A DNA stretch of 64,000 bases, taken from NCBI RefSeq assembly GCF_916618755.1, contig NZ_CAKAKB010000004.1:62001-126000 (forward strand). The letters run 5' to 3'. Below, piece after piece: positions 44,104 through 53,078 of the stretch (its first letter is position 1; every line of letters starts with the position of its first letter). Both the position numbers and the translations under genes were made by a program. The notes under the pieces are model-generated. The model did no database searches and had not been told where the DNA came from. It saw only the letters and a program-made list of their open reading frames with translations. The DNA comes from Actinotalea sp. Marseille-Q4924 (GTDB lineage Bacteria > Actinomycetota > Actinomycetes > Actinomycetales > Cellulomonadaceae).

Positions 44104-45561
44104 TCAGGCGGTGCGCACGCGGCCGCCGACGAGGAGCCCCGCCACGGCGAACGACCCGGCCACGGCGAAGGCCGTGACGAACGCCGTCGTCGTGTCGCGC
44201 GCCAGGAGCGCGACGAACAGCGGACCGCTCAGGGCGAGGACGACGGCGATCGTCAGCGACTCCATGACCTGAAGCGCCGAGGAGTTCGCGCCCTGCTCGG
44301 CCGGCGGGGACAGACGCAGCGTCAGGACCGACAGCGTCGGGTACGTCAGCCCCATGCCGAGGCCCGCGAGGGCCCACCCGGCCAGGCTCGCGGCGACCGG
44401 CACCGCCGGGAGGACCGCGGCACCCGCGACGGCCGTCCCCACGATGATCGTGGCCGCCCCGGCGCGCACCACGTGGCCGGGGTCCCAGCCGTCCTTGCGG
44501 CCGCGCAGCCAGGACCCCGCGGACCAGGCGAGCGCGGCGCCGGTCAGCGCGAGACCGGCCTGCGCCGGCCGAAGGCCGCGCTCCGACGTGAGCAGCAGCG
44601 GCAGGTAGACCTCCGCGGCGAAGAACGCCGCGCCGAGCAGGCCGCGCACGAGGATCACCGTGGGCAGGCCCCGCACGGCGCGCAACGTGCCCGCGGGGAC
44701 CAGCCCGGGCAGGGTGGCGGCGACGGCCACCGCGCCGACGACGAGGCCGGTCACCGCGACCGCGCCGTCCTGCTGGCCCGCCCAGTGCAGGAGCAGCGCG
44801 CCCGTCCCGGCGACGACCGCCAGGAGGAGGCGACGACGGGGTGTCGTCCCGCCGGCGCCGGCGCCGGCGTCCGCAGCGGAGTGGGCGACGCCGTCGAGCG
44901 AGCGCAGGGTCGGCTGCACGGCGAGCACCGCGGGGACCGCGAGCACGGGGACCGCGAGGAAGACCCATCGCCAGCCCAGCTGCTCCGCGACCAGCCCCGC
45001 GATCGCGGGACCGACGACGGACGGGAGCACCCACGCGGCGGCGAAGGCGGCGAAGACGCGGGGACGCAGGTCGTCCGGGAACACGCGCGCCACCACGACG
45101 TAGATCGCCACGATGAGCATGCCGGAGCCCAGCCCCTGCAGGACGCGGCCGGCGACGACGGTCGCCATGGTCGCCGCCGTGCCCGCGACGACGAGACCCA
45201 CGGCGAACACCGCGACCCCGGCGAGCAGAGGTCGGGCGGGTCCGGCCCGGTCGGTCCAGAGCCCGCCCCCCACCATGCCGACGACGCCCGTGGCGACCGG
45301 CCCGGCGAACGCCATGGCGTACAGCGACAGGCCCCCGAGCTCGGCCGCGACGATGGGCATCGCCGTCGTCACGGCGAGCGCCTCGAAGGCCGACAGGGTG
45401 ATGAGCGCGACCATGCCGAGCGTGACCGCGCGGTACGGGCCGCTCAGGAGGGGGCTGCGGCTCGTGCTCCTGCTCGTGGTCGTGCGCGTCGACGTGCCGG
45501 GGCGGTCCTGCGTGGCGGGCTCCGGGACGGACGGCGGCGTCGTGGTGGGGCCCGCGGTCAT
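44104..45561 (-). CDS. MFS transporter, drug-exporter type
   Basis: 485 residues with 12-14 membrane helices after a Thr/Ser-rich N-terminus of about 35. Motif A-like G-G-L-W-T-D-R-A-G and motif C-like G-P-A-I-A-G-L-V-A are present. It is probably a proton-driven exporter of drugs or metabolites. It is divergent from a GntR (YtrA-type) regulator with palindromes between them, so the regulator is the likely controller. Confidence 0.88.
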   Translation of the reverse strand: MTAGPTTTPPSVPEPATQDRPGTSTRTTTSRSTSRSPLLSGPYRAVTLGMVALITLSAFEALAVTTAMPIVAAELGGLSLYAMAFAGPVATGVVGMVGGGLWTDRAGPARPLLAGVAVFAVGLVVAGTAATMATVVAGRVLQGLGSGMLIVAIYVVVARVFPDDLRPRVFAAFAAAWVLPSVVGPAIAGLVAEQLGWRWVFLAVPVLAVPAVLAVQPTLRSLDGVAHSAADAGAGAGGTTPRRRLLLAVVAGTGALLLHWAGQQDGAVAVTGLVVGAVAVAATLPGLVPAGTLRAVRGLPTVILVRGLLGAAFFAAEVYLPLLLTSERGLRPAQAGLALTGAALAWSAGSWLRGRKDGWDPGHVVRAGAATIIVGTAVAGAAVLPAVPVAASLAGWALAGLGMGLTYPTLSVLTLRLSPPAEQGANSSALQVMESLTIAVVLALSGPLFVALLARDTTTAFVTAFAVAGSFAVAGLLVGGRVRTA

Positions 45562-45596
45562 GTCTCCTCCTGGTTCGGCTCAGGGTGCGCCCGGGA

Positions 45597-45675
45597 GGCG
45601 TCCCTGCTCAAGGGAGTTCTCTGTGGCGTCCCTCACCGACAACCGCACCGGGGGCGGATAGCGTCCCTGGGACGC
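45597..45675. promoter_or_regulatory. GCGTCCC repeats and palindrome in the MFS-GntR divergent promoter
   Basis: GGCGTCCCT occurs at 45597-45605 and 45625-45633. At 45661-45675 the same word forms the perfect palindrome GCGTCCC-T-GGGACGC. The first copy is 36 bp before the MFS start and the palindrome is 24 bp before the GntR start. This is a good candidate binding array for the GntR protein. Confidence 0.5.
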
Positions 45676-45698
45676 ACACCGCCGCGAAGGAGCCGACA

Positions 45699-46112
45699 GT
45701 GCCGACAGCTCAGGCAGGGCCGACAGGGCCGACGCCCCCCGCGGGGCTGCGGCTCCACATCGACCCCTCCTCCGCGGTGCCGCCCTATGAGCAGGTGCGG
45801 CGCGAGGTCGAGCGCCAGGCCACCGAGGGGGTCCTGACGCCGGGGGCCCGGCTGCCCACGGTGCGCCGCCTCGCCGAGGACCTGGGGCTGGCCGTCAACA
45901 CCGTCGCCCGGGCGTACCGGGAGCTCGAGCAGGGCGGCGTCGTCGTGACGCGCGGGCGCAGCGGCACCTTCGTGGCCGTCCGTGGTGAGGACCGGGAGCG
46001 GGAGGTGCGGGTCGCCGCGACGGCGTTCGCGCGACGGGTCCGCGAGCTGGAGGTCGACCCGGACGTCGCCGTGCGGCTGGTGCGCGAGGCCCTGGGCGCG
46101 GACGGGCGCTGA
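45699..46112 (+). CDS. GntR-family transcriptional regulator, YtrA subfamily
   Basis: 137 residues from GTG with GAAGGAG. Winged helix: V-P-P-Y-E-Q-V-R-R-E-V, G-A-R-L-P-T-V-R-R-L-A-E-D-L-G-L and V-N-T-V-A-R-A-Y-R-E-L-E-Q. There is only a short C-terminal dimerisation helix and no ligand domain, which defines YtrA types that usually repress ABC or other exporters. Divergent MFS gene; palindromes lie between. Confidence 0.9.
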   Translation: MPTAQAGPTGPTPPAGLRLHIDPSSAVPPYEQVRREVERQATEGVLTPGARLPTVRRLAEDLGLAVNTVARAYRELEQGGVVVTRGRSGTFVAVRGEDREREVRVAATAFARRVRELEVDPDVAVRLVREALGADGR

Positions 46113-46134
46113 GCGGCGCTCGGTCCAGCGCAGC

Positions 46135-46869
46135 TCAATCCCGCGCGTACCGGCGCACGAAGGCCGCCACCGCCAGCGGCGGGTGCTCGACGACGGCGGT
46201 GCTGATCTCGGCGACGACGCGGGCGAGCTCGTCGGCCGGGAAGTAGCCGGCGTCCCGGTAGACCTGGACGCGGGCGACGATGCCCGGAACGTCCAGCTCC
46301 GGGTGGAACTGGGTCGCGTAGAGGTTGTCCCGCAGGCGGAACGCCTGCACGGGGCACGCGCTGGAGGTGGCGAGCACGACGGCACCCGGCGGCGGCACCC
46401 GCAGCGCCTCCTTGTGCCCCACGAACGCCTGGAACCGGGCGGGCAGGGCGCCGAGGACCGGGTCCGCCGCGCCGTCGTCGGTGAGGCGCACCTCCACGGC
46501 GCCCACCGGCTCCCCGTAGGTCCTGTCCACCACCCCGCCCTGGTGCACGCCCAAAGTGCCGATGCCGTAGCAGGCGCCGAGGAAGGGCATGTCCCGGGCG
46601 ACCACCTCGTCGAGCAGCCCGGCGAGCTCGGCCTCGACGCGTCGCTGCACGGGTGACTTCTCGTCCGGCGGGTCGCTCGTGCAGAACGGGCTGCCCCCGA
46701 CGACGACGCCCGAGTAGGCGTCCAGGTCGATCGGCGGCAGCGGCCCGGCCTCCAGCCGGACGCGGTGCAGCTGGTCCTCGGTGAGCCGGCCGAAGCGCCG
46801 GAAGGCGGCGTACTCGCCGTCGGCGGCGTCGTCCTCCGCGCGGGTGGCGAGCAGCAGGAACGGCTTCAC
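46135..46869 (-). CDS. Class I glutamine amidotransferase-like protein
   Basis: 244 residues from GTG 46869. Nucleophile elbow G-A-C-Y-G-I-G (Cys near 100), catalytic F-H-P-E (His-Glu near 193). This GMP-synthase-like stand-alone GATase may be a gamma-glutamyl hydrolase of the PuuD kind or a glutamine-dependent amidase; no synthetase partner is adjacent. TACGCT 6 nt before the start suggests a leaderless transcript. Confidence 0.87.
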   Translation of the reverse strand: MKPFLLLATRAEDDAADGEYAAFRRFGRLTEDQLHRVRLEAGPLPPIDLDAYSGVVVGGSPFCTSDPPDEKSPVQRRVEAELAGLLDEVVARDMPFLGACYGIGTLGVHQGGVVDRTYGEPVGAVEVRLTDDGAADPVLGALPARFQAFVGHKEALRVPPPGAVVLATSSACPVQAFRLRDNLYATQFHPELDVPGIVARVQVYRDAGYFPADELARVVAEISTAVVEHPPLAVAAFVRRYARD

Positions 46870-46875
46870 GTCGGG

Positions 46876-46881
46876 AGCGTA
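46876..46881 (-). promoter_or_regulatory. -10 hexamer TACGCT (minus strand), probable leaderless promoter
   Basis: The hexamer ends 6 nt before the GTG at 46869 and no Shine-Dalgarno sequence is present. Confidence 0.5.
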
Positions 46882-47070
46882 ACCGTGCGGCGGCCGGCCC
46901 GTGGGCGGTCCACGCACCACCCCGCGCATCCCAGGGCTGGTGCCACGGTCCCGCGTGGGCTAGAGTCACGTGCGAAGTTGCAGTGCTTGACGTCTTGACA
47001 CGCCGAGGCCCTTGCTGCCGAGGCGTTTTTCTCTTTCTGGGAGAGCGGACGCACGAACACCGCGATGACG

Positions 47071-47089
47071 GGACCCGAAAGTCGGGTCC
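47071..47089 (+). promoter_or_regulatory. 5' UTR hairpin of the cold-shock gene
   Basis: GGACCCGA pairs with TCGGGTCC around AAG. It ends 13 nt before the GAAGGAG ribosome site. A TAGAGT hexamer near 46961 would give a leader of about 140 nt, in the range of known csp leaders that act as temperature-dependent structures. Confidence 0.45.
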
Positions 47090-47115
47090 GGCACGTACTC
47101 CTGAAGGAGAACATC

Positions 47116-47319
47116 ATGGCTACTGGCACCGTGAAGTGGTTCAACGCCGAGAAGGGCTTCGGCTTCATCGCCCCCGACGACGGCTCCGCCGACGTCTTCG
47201 CCCACTACTCGGCGATCAACTCGAGCGGCTACCGCTCGCTCGAGGAGAACCAGCGCGTCGAGTTCGAGGTCAACCAGGGCCCCAAGGGCCCGCAGGCCGC
47301 GAACGTCGTCCCGCTCTGA
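47116..47319 (+). CDS. Cold-shock domain protein
   Basis: 67 residues, ATG after GAAGGAG. The OB-fold RNA chaperone has RNP1 K-G-F-G-F-I and RNP2-like V-F-A-H-Y. It destabilises RNA secondary structure. It uses a slightly different codon set (AAG, AAC, TAC frequent) as expected for a highly expressed gene. A strong terminator follows. Confidence 0.96.
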   Translation: MATGTVKWFNAEKGFGFIAPDDGSADVFAHYSAINSSGYRSLEENQRVEFEVNQGPKGPQAANVVPL

Positions 47320-47390
47320 TCTGACACCGACCCGGGCCGTCGCCCCGGAGCGCACAGCGTGCCCTCCGGCCGACCGGCCGCACCGGTGAC

Positions 47391-47424
47391 CGGGAGCCCC
47401 CGTCCGTGAGGACGGGGGCTCCCG
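47391..47424 (+). terminator. 15-bp perfect stem terminator after csp
   Basis: CGGGAGCCCCCGTCC pairs exactly with GGACGGGGGCTCCCG around GTGA, 72 bp past the csp stop. Confidence 0.85.
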
Positions 47425-47538
47425 TGCGTCTGCGGCGCGGCACCGCCCGCGCGTCGCCTGCAAGCACGGGGTGTCTCACGACACAGTTCCGGTAGGCGAC
47501 CCCGTGCCCGGGGCCACCCCGGACGACGGGAGTCCACC

Positions 47539-48138
47539 GTGCCCGACGCTCAGACGGCCGCGCCGCCACCCGCGTGGGACGCGTGGTTCGAGGACCTCTT
47601 CCGCAGCCACGCGACGGCGCTGCACCGGTACTTCGCGCGCCGGGCACCGGCCGACGACGTCCAGGACCTCACCGCCGAGGTCCTGGCCACGGCGTGGCGC
47701 CGGCGCGACGACGTCCCTGCCGGCGCCGAGCTGCCGTGGCTGTACCGGACGGCCGGCTTCGTCCTGGCGAACCACCGGCGCAAGGCGCGGCCCGTCCCGG
47801 TCGCGGTGCTCCCCGACGAGGCCGACGACGCCGACCCCGCGCACCTCGTGCTCGCGGACGAGCAGGTCCGCCTGGCGCTGGCCGCCCTGTCCCCCCGCGA
47901 CCGTCGGGTGCTGCTCCTGCACGCCTGGGACGGTCTCGGCGGCGCCGAGCTGGCCGACGTGCTCGGGATCGGACGCGGGGGCGCGGACGCTGCGCTGTCA
48001 CGGGCGCGCGCACGTCTGCGGGAGGCGTGGTCCGCCACCGACGGCACCGCCTCGGAGGGCGGGCACGGCACGCCGGCACCCGGCGCCGCCCGAGGCGGCG
48101 GTGCAAGCACGAGCGCCTCGGCGACACAGAAGAGATGA
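47539..48138 (+). CDS. ECF-type RNA polymerase sigma factor
   Basis: 199 residues from GTG. Region 2 is F-E-D-L-F-R-S-H-A-T-A-L-H-R-Y through D-D-V-Q-D-L-T-A-E-V-L-A-T-A-W-R-R; region 4 is L-S-P-R-D-R-R-V-L-L-L-H-A-W-D-G-L-G-G-A-E-L-A-D-V-L-G. A Gly/Ser/Thr tail of about 30 residues follows. It is coupled to a membrane anti-sigma protein by an ATGA overlap. Its target promoter is unknown, but the sequence just upstream of it is the place to look for autoregulation. Confidence 0.9.
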   Translation: MPDAQTAAPPPAWDAWFEDLFRSHATALHRYFARRAPADDVQDLTAEVLATAWRRRDDVPAGAELPWLYRTAGFVLANHRRKARPVPVAVLPDEADDADPAHLVLADEQVRLALAALSPRDRRVLLLHAWDGLGGAELADVLGIGRGGADAALSRARARLREAWSATDGTASEGGHGTPAPGAARGGGASTSASATQKR

Positions 48139-49640
48139 ACGACGCCACGACGCCCGGTCCGCCCGGCCGCGACCCGCAGGAGGTCACCGTGAACGAGAGC
48201 AGCAGCCGCGGTCCCGAGGACCCGGCCGCGCCCGTCGCCGCCGACGCGCTGCACGAGGAGGCAGGTGCCTCGAGCCACGGGGTGACCGACACCGACGACC
48301 CCGCGCTGGCGCGGCTGCGCGCCGCCGACCCCGCCGCGTCGGCCCTGCCGGACGTCGCCGCCCTGCGGGAGGCGGTCGGTGCCCGCCTGGCGCCGGCCGA
48401 CCCCGCCGCGAGCACGGACGAGCTGGCGGAGCGACGCCGTCGTCGCTGGCCGCTGCGGGTGGCGGCCGTCGCGGCCGGTGCCCTCGTGGTCGGTGGCGGG
48501 GGTGGCTACGCCATCGGTGCGGCCGGTGGGGACGGCGACGCGCCCAGCGAGCCGGCCATCGCGGTGGCCGACCCCGGCGGCGCGGGTCTGCCGGGCATGG
48601 GAGGGCCCGGCGGTGACATGGCGACGACGGAGGCGGCCCGCGGCGGGGCCGCGGGCGACGCTGCCATGTCCTGGCCCGGCTTCTTCGGGCGCACGGTCTT
48701 CACGGCGTCGGGCCTGTCCGGGGAGGGCGGGACGGCGCAGGCCTGGGCGTTCGACCCGGCAGGGGCGTTCAGCGCCGAGACCGCCGCGGCAGCGGCCGCC
48801 GCCCTCGGGGTGCCCGGCGAGCCCCGGCAGGAGGACATGTTCTGGACGGTGGGCCCCGCTGACGGGACCGGCCCGAGCCTCCAGCTCTTCGCCGACGGGA
48901 CGGTGTCCCTCAGCTACTACGACCCGGCCAAGGACCCGTGGCTCTGCGCCGCGCCGGACGCCGGCGGGGGCACGACCGGCAGCAGCGAGGGCACCGAGGG
49001 GGGCGCGGACGCCCCGGTGCCAGAGCCGTGCGAGGAGCGCGACCTGGGAGCCGCCCCGCAGGGGGAGGCGGCAGAGGCCGAGCTCCGCGGCGTCCTCGAG
49101 GCGCTCGGTGAGGACGCGGGCGGCTACGAGCTCGTCGCCGAGAGGGCCGACGACGAGCGCTGGTCGTACGTCACCGCGTACCAGGTGGTCGGCGGTCAGC
49201 GGACGGGCCTGGCGTGGGGGGCGTCCTTCACCGGGGCGGGCCTGCAGTCCCTCAACGGCGCGCTCGCGGACCTCGTCGACCTCGGCGAGTACGCGGTGGT
49301 GAGCCCGCAGGAGGCGGTCGAGCGGCTGGGTGATCCGCGGTTCGGCGCCGGGGGCGGTCCGGTCGCGTACCGCGAGGGCGCCCTGGCGGGCGAGATGGAC
49401 GCCGCGGTCCCGCCGACCGGCCCCGGTGAGCTGCCGCAGCCACCGTCGCCGGGCAGCCCGGTGCCGTGGCCGGTCGCCGAGGTCACCATCACCGATGCCC
49501 GCCTCGGTGTGGCGCTGCAGACCCAGCCCGACGGCGCCGCCCTCCTGCTGCCGACGTACGAGCTGACCGGGGCGGACGGGTCCGTGTGGTCGGTCCTGGC
49601 CGTCGCCGAGGAGCACCTCGACCTGGCGGCCGGACGGTGA
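48135..49640 (+). CDS. Membrane-anchored putative anti-sigma factor
   Basis: 501 residues from ATG 48135, overlapping the sigma stop. A second in-frame start, GTG 48189, has a much stronger ribosome site (CAGGAGG) and may be the true one. About 105 cytoplasmic residues precede one membrane helix (about 106-128). A long Gly/Pro/Asp-rich extracytoplasmic region of about 370 residues contains two repeated-looking beta-rich parts. No zinc H-x3-C-x2-C anti-sigma motif is seen, so the anti-sigma role rests on position, topology and coupling. Confidence 0.72.
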   Translation: MNDATTPGPPGRDPQEVTVNESSSRGPEDPAAPVAADALHEEAGASSHGVTDTDDPALARLRAADPAASALPDVAALREAVGARLAPADPAASTDELAERRRRRWPLRVAAVAAGALVVGGGGGYAIGAAGGDGDAPSEPAIAVADPGGAGLPGMGGPGGDMATTEAARGGAAGDAAMSWPGFFGRTVFTASGLSGEGGTAQAWAFDPAGAFSAETAAAAAAALGVPGEPRQEDMFWTVGPADGTGPSLQLFADGTVSLSYYDPAKDPWLCAAPDAGGGTTGSSEGTEGGADAPVPEPCEERDLGAAPQGEAAEAELRGVLEALGEDAGGYELVAERADDERWSYVTAYQVVGGQRTGLAWGASFTGAGLQSLNGALADLVDLGEYAVVSPQEAVERLGDPRFGAGGGPVAYREGALAGEMDAAVPPTGPGELPQPPSPGSPVPWPVAEVTITDARLGVALQTQPDGAALLLPTYELTGADGSVWSVLAVAEEHLDLAAGR

Positions 49641-49663
49641 CCGCGGTGCGGGAGACGGACGTG

Positions 49664-49702
49664 GCGGGTGGGACGGGCGCCGGCAGCGCCCGTCCCACCC
49701 GC
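49664..49702 (+). terminator. 17-bp perfect stem terminator of the sigma/anti-sigma operon
   Basis: GCGGGTGGGACGGGCGC pairs exactly with GCGCCCGTCCCACCCGC around CGGCA, 24 bp past the stop of the anti-sigma gene. Confidence 0.85.
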
Positions 49703-49985
49703 GCGCGTGCGAGCGGGTGGGACGGCCTCGACCGGGACCTGCGCCGGATGGCGCTGCTGCAGCGGCGGGCCGTCGTGGCCCGGCTGCGCCGGCAGCGAGG
49801 CGTCCGGCGGCCGGTCCTGGGAGCCGGTGCCTGAGCGGTGCCGTCGGACGAGGGACGGGTCCACCAGTTGTGCACGGCGGCGTCACTCGGCGTAGGTTCG
49901 GTGCCGCGCGCGTCCACCTCCCGCCACGGTGCGCGCCGTCGTGCCGTGGCCCTGATCGAGCCGGGCGCGCGCTGACGACGGGAGC

Positions 49986-52469
49986 GTGTGGGTGGACGAC
50001 AACCGCGAGGAGCGCCCCGGGGCGACCAGCGCCCCGGACGTGACGACCCCGCCGCCGCGGCGACCCACGCGACGGGAGCTCCGCCTCGCCGCGCAGGCGG
50101 CGGAGGCCGCGCAGTCGGCTGCCGTGCAGACCCCGGACGCAGCGCGGGGACCGGCTGCCTCGCAGGGCGCGGGCGCCTCGCAGGGCGCGGCTGCCCCGCA
50201 GCCCCCGGAGGCAGCGCAGACCCCGGACGCCTCGCAGCCCCCGGAGGCAGCGCAGACCCCGGACGCGCCGCAGCCCACGGACTCAGGCCGGGGTCCGGGT
50301 GCACCGCAGGGCCGGGAGGCGCCGCGGGCACCGGGTGCACCGCAGGCACCGGCCGTCGAGCGGCGGGACGAGGGCCCCGTCCGTCCGGGCCGGAGGGCCG
50401 CAGCGGCCGCGCCGGCGGGGCCCGCCGCACCCGTGGTGCCCTCCGGGCGCGCGATCGGGCAGCTGGCCCGTGCCGGGCTCGAGGGGGGCGCGGCGGGCGG
50501 CACCGGCCCGCTCCCGACGGCCTCCCCGAGCTGGACACCCGTGCGCGCCGAGGACGCCCCGGAGCCGACCCGCGATCCGGGCGGTGCGGCGCAGGGCCGG
50601 CAACCCGAGGGGACGGTGGCTCGACCCCCGGCGACGCGTCGGCGCGTCCGCGAGGCCATCCGCGACGCGCCCCCGCCGTCGACCACCGCTCCCATGGCGC
50701 CCGTGCCGCCGGTGCCGCCCGCGCCGCCGGCGACGGCTCCGCCGGTCGCCGATCCGGCCGTTCCCGCCCCGCGCACCTCGGAGGAGGACGCCGCGGCGGC
50801 GCCCGGGACCACCTCGATCGACCCGCCGGCGGCGGACGAGCCGGCACGGGACACCGGCGCCCAGGGCCGTGCCGCCCACGAGTCCACGGCGCCGGACGCC
50901 GCTGTGCCAGAGGGCGCCGTGCCTGACGCCGTCTCCGACGACGCCGTCAGCGACGAGGCTGTGACCGAGGCACCCTCCGATGCGGCGCCCTCCGACGAGG
51001 CGCCCTCCGATGCTGCGCGACCGGCGGACCCGTTGCTCTCGCGGACCCTCCCGACGGCCATCCCCGAGGAGCCGGACGTCGACGACGTGCGGTGGGACGG
51101 GCCGCTGCCGCCGAGCCAGGTGGTGCGCGCGCCGCTCACGCGTCGTGCCGCTCCGCGCGTCGCGCCTCCACCCGACGACGTCGAGATCACGGGCCCCGTC
51201 CCGCCGGTCCGGCCGGCCGGCCCGCCGCCGGCGCACGTCCCGGCGGTGTCCTCCGGTCCGACACGGGCGGTCCAGGGTCCGGACGCGGGCGAGCGGACCG
51301 CGGACGCGACGGGGCGCCCACCCGGTGCCGCACCGGGCGGCGCGGGCACGGAGATCCCGACGGCGGTCCCGCAGCCGGCGACGCAGGCGGCCGGACCGGC
51401 AGCACCGACCGGCCGGACCGGACCGGCCGGGCCGGCGTCCGGCGTTCCGGGGGCCCTCCCCGGAGGCGTCGCCCTGCCCGGCCACGAGGTGCCGGTCCTG
51501 CGCGTTCGCGCGGCGGAGGGCTACGGGCCCGGTGACGGCCTGCCGACGCTCGACGACCTCCTCGCCTCCCGCCCGCGACCGGCCGAGGGGCCGGCGGAGC
51601 TCGGGTGGCGTGCGGTCGTGCGCCGCGCGACGGGAGGGCTCGTCGCCCTGGCGCCCGGCCCCGAGGAGCTGCGGGTCCGGGAGTCCGTCGCCGCCGTGCA
51701 GCGTCCGCTCGACGGAGCCAAGACGATCGTCGTCATCAACCCCAAGGGCGGCGCGCACAAGACCACCGCGACGCTGCTGCTCGCGGCGACGTTCGGGAGC
51801 CACCGCGGGGGCTCGACGCTCGCGTGGGACAACAACGAGACCCGCGGCACGCTCGGCTGGCGCTCGGAGCACGGCGCCCACCAGCGCACCGCCGTGGACC
51901 TGCTCGACGACCTGCACCGGTTCGAGGACCCGACGTCCGCGCGGGTCGGCGACCTGGACACCTACGTCCGCGGGCAGTCGGCGCAGTTCGACGTCCTCGC
52001 CTCGGACGAGGACGCCGCCTCCGCCGCCTCGATCGACGCGTTCGCGTTCCGCTCGCTGCACCGGACGCTCCAGCGGTTCTACCGCGTGATGGTCGTGGAC
52101 ACCGGGAACAACATGCGCGCCTCGAACTGGCAGGCGGCGATCGACGCGGCCGACCAGGTCGTCGTCGTGTCGACGGTCCGGGAGGACACCTCGCAGTCCG
52201 CCGCGTGGGCGCTGGACGCCCTGCGGGCCGCGGGCAAGGAGGACGTCGTCCGGCGTGCGGTCACGGTGCTGTCGGACCCCGCCACCCGGCGCGACAGTGC
52301 GCTGCACGAGCGCCTGCACGACCACTTCGGCCGGCTCACCCGGGTCGTCCTCGACGTGCCGTACGACCCGGCGCTCGTGGCCGGCGGACCGCTCGACGTC
52401 GACGCCCTGTCCCGACAGACCCGGGAGGCCTGGCTGCACGTCGCCGCCGCCGTCGCGGACGGACTGTGA
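49986..52469 (+). CDS. MinD/ParA-like P-loop ATPase with long disordered N-terminal region
   Basis: 827 residues from GTG. Residues about 1-570 are Pro/Ala/Glu/Thr-rich and likely disordered, with a 12-residue repeat (Q-P-P-E-A-A-Q-T-P-D-A) near 71-95. The C-terminal domain (about 575-827) is a deviant Walker A ATPase: K-G-G-A-H-K-T-T (587-594), W-D-N-N-E-T-R-G-T (switch I region) and V-V-D-T-G-N-N-M-R (Walker B). His replaces the usual Gly before the catalytic Lys. Proteins of this build accompany type VII secretion or act in positioning; no esx genes are in the window. The GNAT gene start overlaps its stop (GTGA). Confidence 0.85.
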   Translation: MWVDDNREERPGATSAPDVTTPPPRRPTRRELRLAAQAAEAAQSAAVQTPDAARGPAASQGAGASQGAAAPQPPEAAQTPDASQPPEAAQTPDAPQPTDSGRGPGAPQGREAPRAPGAPQAPAVERRDEGPVRPGRRAAAAAPAGPAAPVVPSGRAIGQLARAGLEGGAAGGTGPLPTASPSWTPVRAEDAPEPTRDPGGAAQGRQPEGTVARPPATRRRVREAIRDAPPPSTTAPMAPVPPVPPAPPATAPPVADPAVPAPRTSEEDAAAAPGTTSIDPPAADEPARDTGAQGRAAHESTAPDAAVPEGAVPDAVSDDAVSDEAVTEAPSDAAPSDEAPSDAARPADPLLSRTLPTAIPEEPDVDDVRWDGPLPPSQVVRAPLTRRAAPRVAPPPDDVEITGPVPPVRPAGPPPAHVPAVSSGPTRAVQGPDAGERTADATGRPPGAAPGGAGTEIPTAVPQPATQAAGPAAPTGRTGPAGPASGVPGALPGGVALPGHEVPVLRVRAAEGYGPGDGLPTLDDLLASRPRPAEGPAELGWRAVVRRATGGLVALAPGPEELRVRESVAAVQRPLDGAKTIVVINPKGGAHKTTATLLLAATFGSHRGGSTLAWDNNETRGTLGWRSEHGAHQRTAVDLLDDLHRFEDPTSARVGDLDTYVRGQSAQFDVLASDEDAASAASIDAFAFRSLHRTLQRFYRVMVVDTGNNMRASNWQAAIDAADQVVVVSTVREDTSQSAAWALDALRAAGKEDVVRRAVTVLSDPATRRDSALHERLHDHFGRLTRVVLDVPYDPALVAGGPLDVDALSRQTREAWLHVAAAVADGL
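50198..50266. repeat. 36-bp period repeat inside the MinD-like gene
   Basis: A 33-bp unit beginning GCAGCCCCCGGAGGCAGCGC occurs exactly at 50198-50230 and 50234-50266, with a degenerate third start after it. It encodes the 12-residue repeat of the disordered region. Confidence 0.85.
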
Positions 52470-53050
52470 GCGACGTCCTCGAGACGCTGCCCGGGCCGCC
52501 GGAGGACGTCGTCGTCCAGCCGGACGGCCAGCCGATCCGTGCCGCGACCACCGACGACGCGGATCAGGTCGCGGCCCTGGTCCATGCCGCGTACCGGGGC
52601 GAGGAGAGCCAGGAGGGCTGGACGACCGAGGTCGGACTGGTCGCGGGGACCCGGACGGACGCCGAGGCCGTGCGGGCGCTCGTCGAGGCGCCCGACAGCG
52701 TCGTGCTGCTCGCGGAGGACGACGAGGGCCTGCTCGCCTGCTGCCACCTCACCAAGCACGACGAGCACGCCTACTTCGGCATGTTCGCCGTCCGCCCGGG
52801 GCACCAGGGCCGGGGGATCGGCCGCCGGGTGCTCGACGCCGCGACGCTGTGGGCGCGCGCGTGGCACGTGCCTGACCTGCGGCTCAGCGTCCTCAACGAG
52901 CGCCACGAGCTCATCGCCTGGTACCAGCGGCGCGACTTCGTCCTCACCGGGGAGAGCGTGCCGTTCGGGGCCGACGACGAGCTGGGTCGTCCGCTGCGCG
53001 ACGGGCTCGCGCTGCTGACGATGTCGCGCCCCGTCGAGCTGGACGGCTGA
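52466..53050 (+). CDS. GNAT family N-acetyltransferase
   Basis: 194 residues; GTG overlaps the MinD-like stop. The acetyl-CoA loop is V-R-P-G-H-Q-G-R-G-I-G-R-R-V-L (about 110-125), followed by L-S-V-L-N-E-R-H-E-L-I-A-W-Y-Q-R-R-D-F. The close link to the MinD-like ATPase suggests co-expression, but the acceptor is unknown. Confidence 0.87.
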   Translation: MSDVLETLPGPPEDVVVQPDGQPIRAATTDDADQVAALVHAAYRGEESQEGWTTEVGLVAGTRTDAEAVRALVEAPDSVVLLAEDDEGLLACCHLTKHDEHAYFGMFAVRPGHQGRGIGRRVLDAATLWARAWHVPDLRLSVLNERHELIAWYQRRDFVLTGESVPFGADDELGRPLRDGLALLTMSRPVELDG

Positions 53051-53078
53051 GCACCGCCGGCTCGTCCCGGTCCGCGCC

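Noticed and set aside
49637-49834. 65-codon frame overlapping the anti-sigma stop by GTGA
   Set aside because: A 17-bp perfect terminator hairpin lies inside it, and the translation is low-complexity Arg/Gly; probably not a gene.
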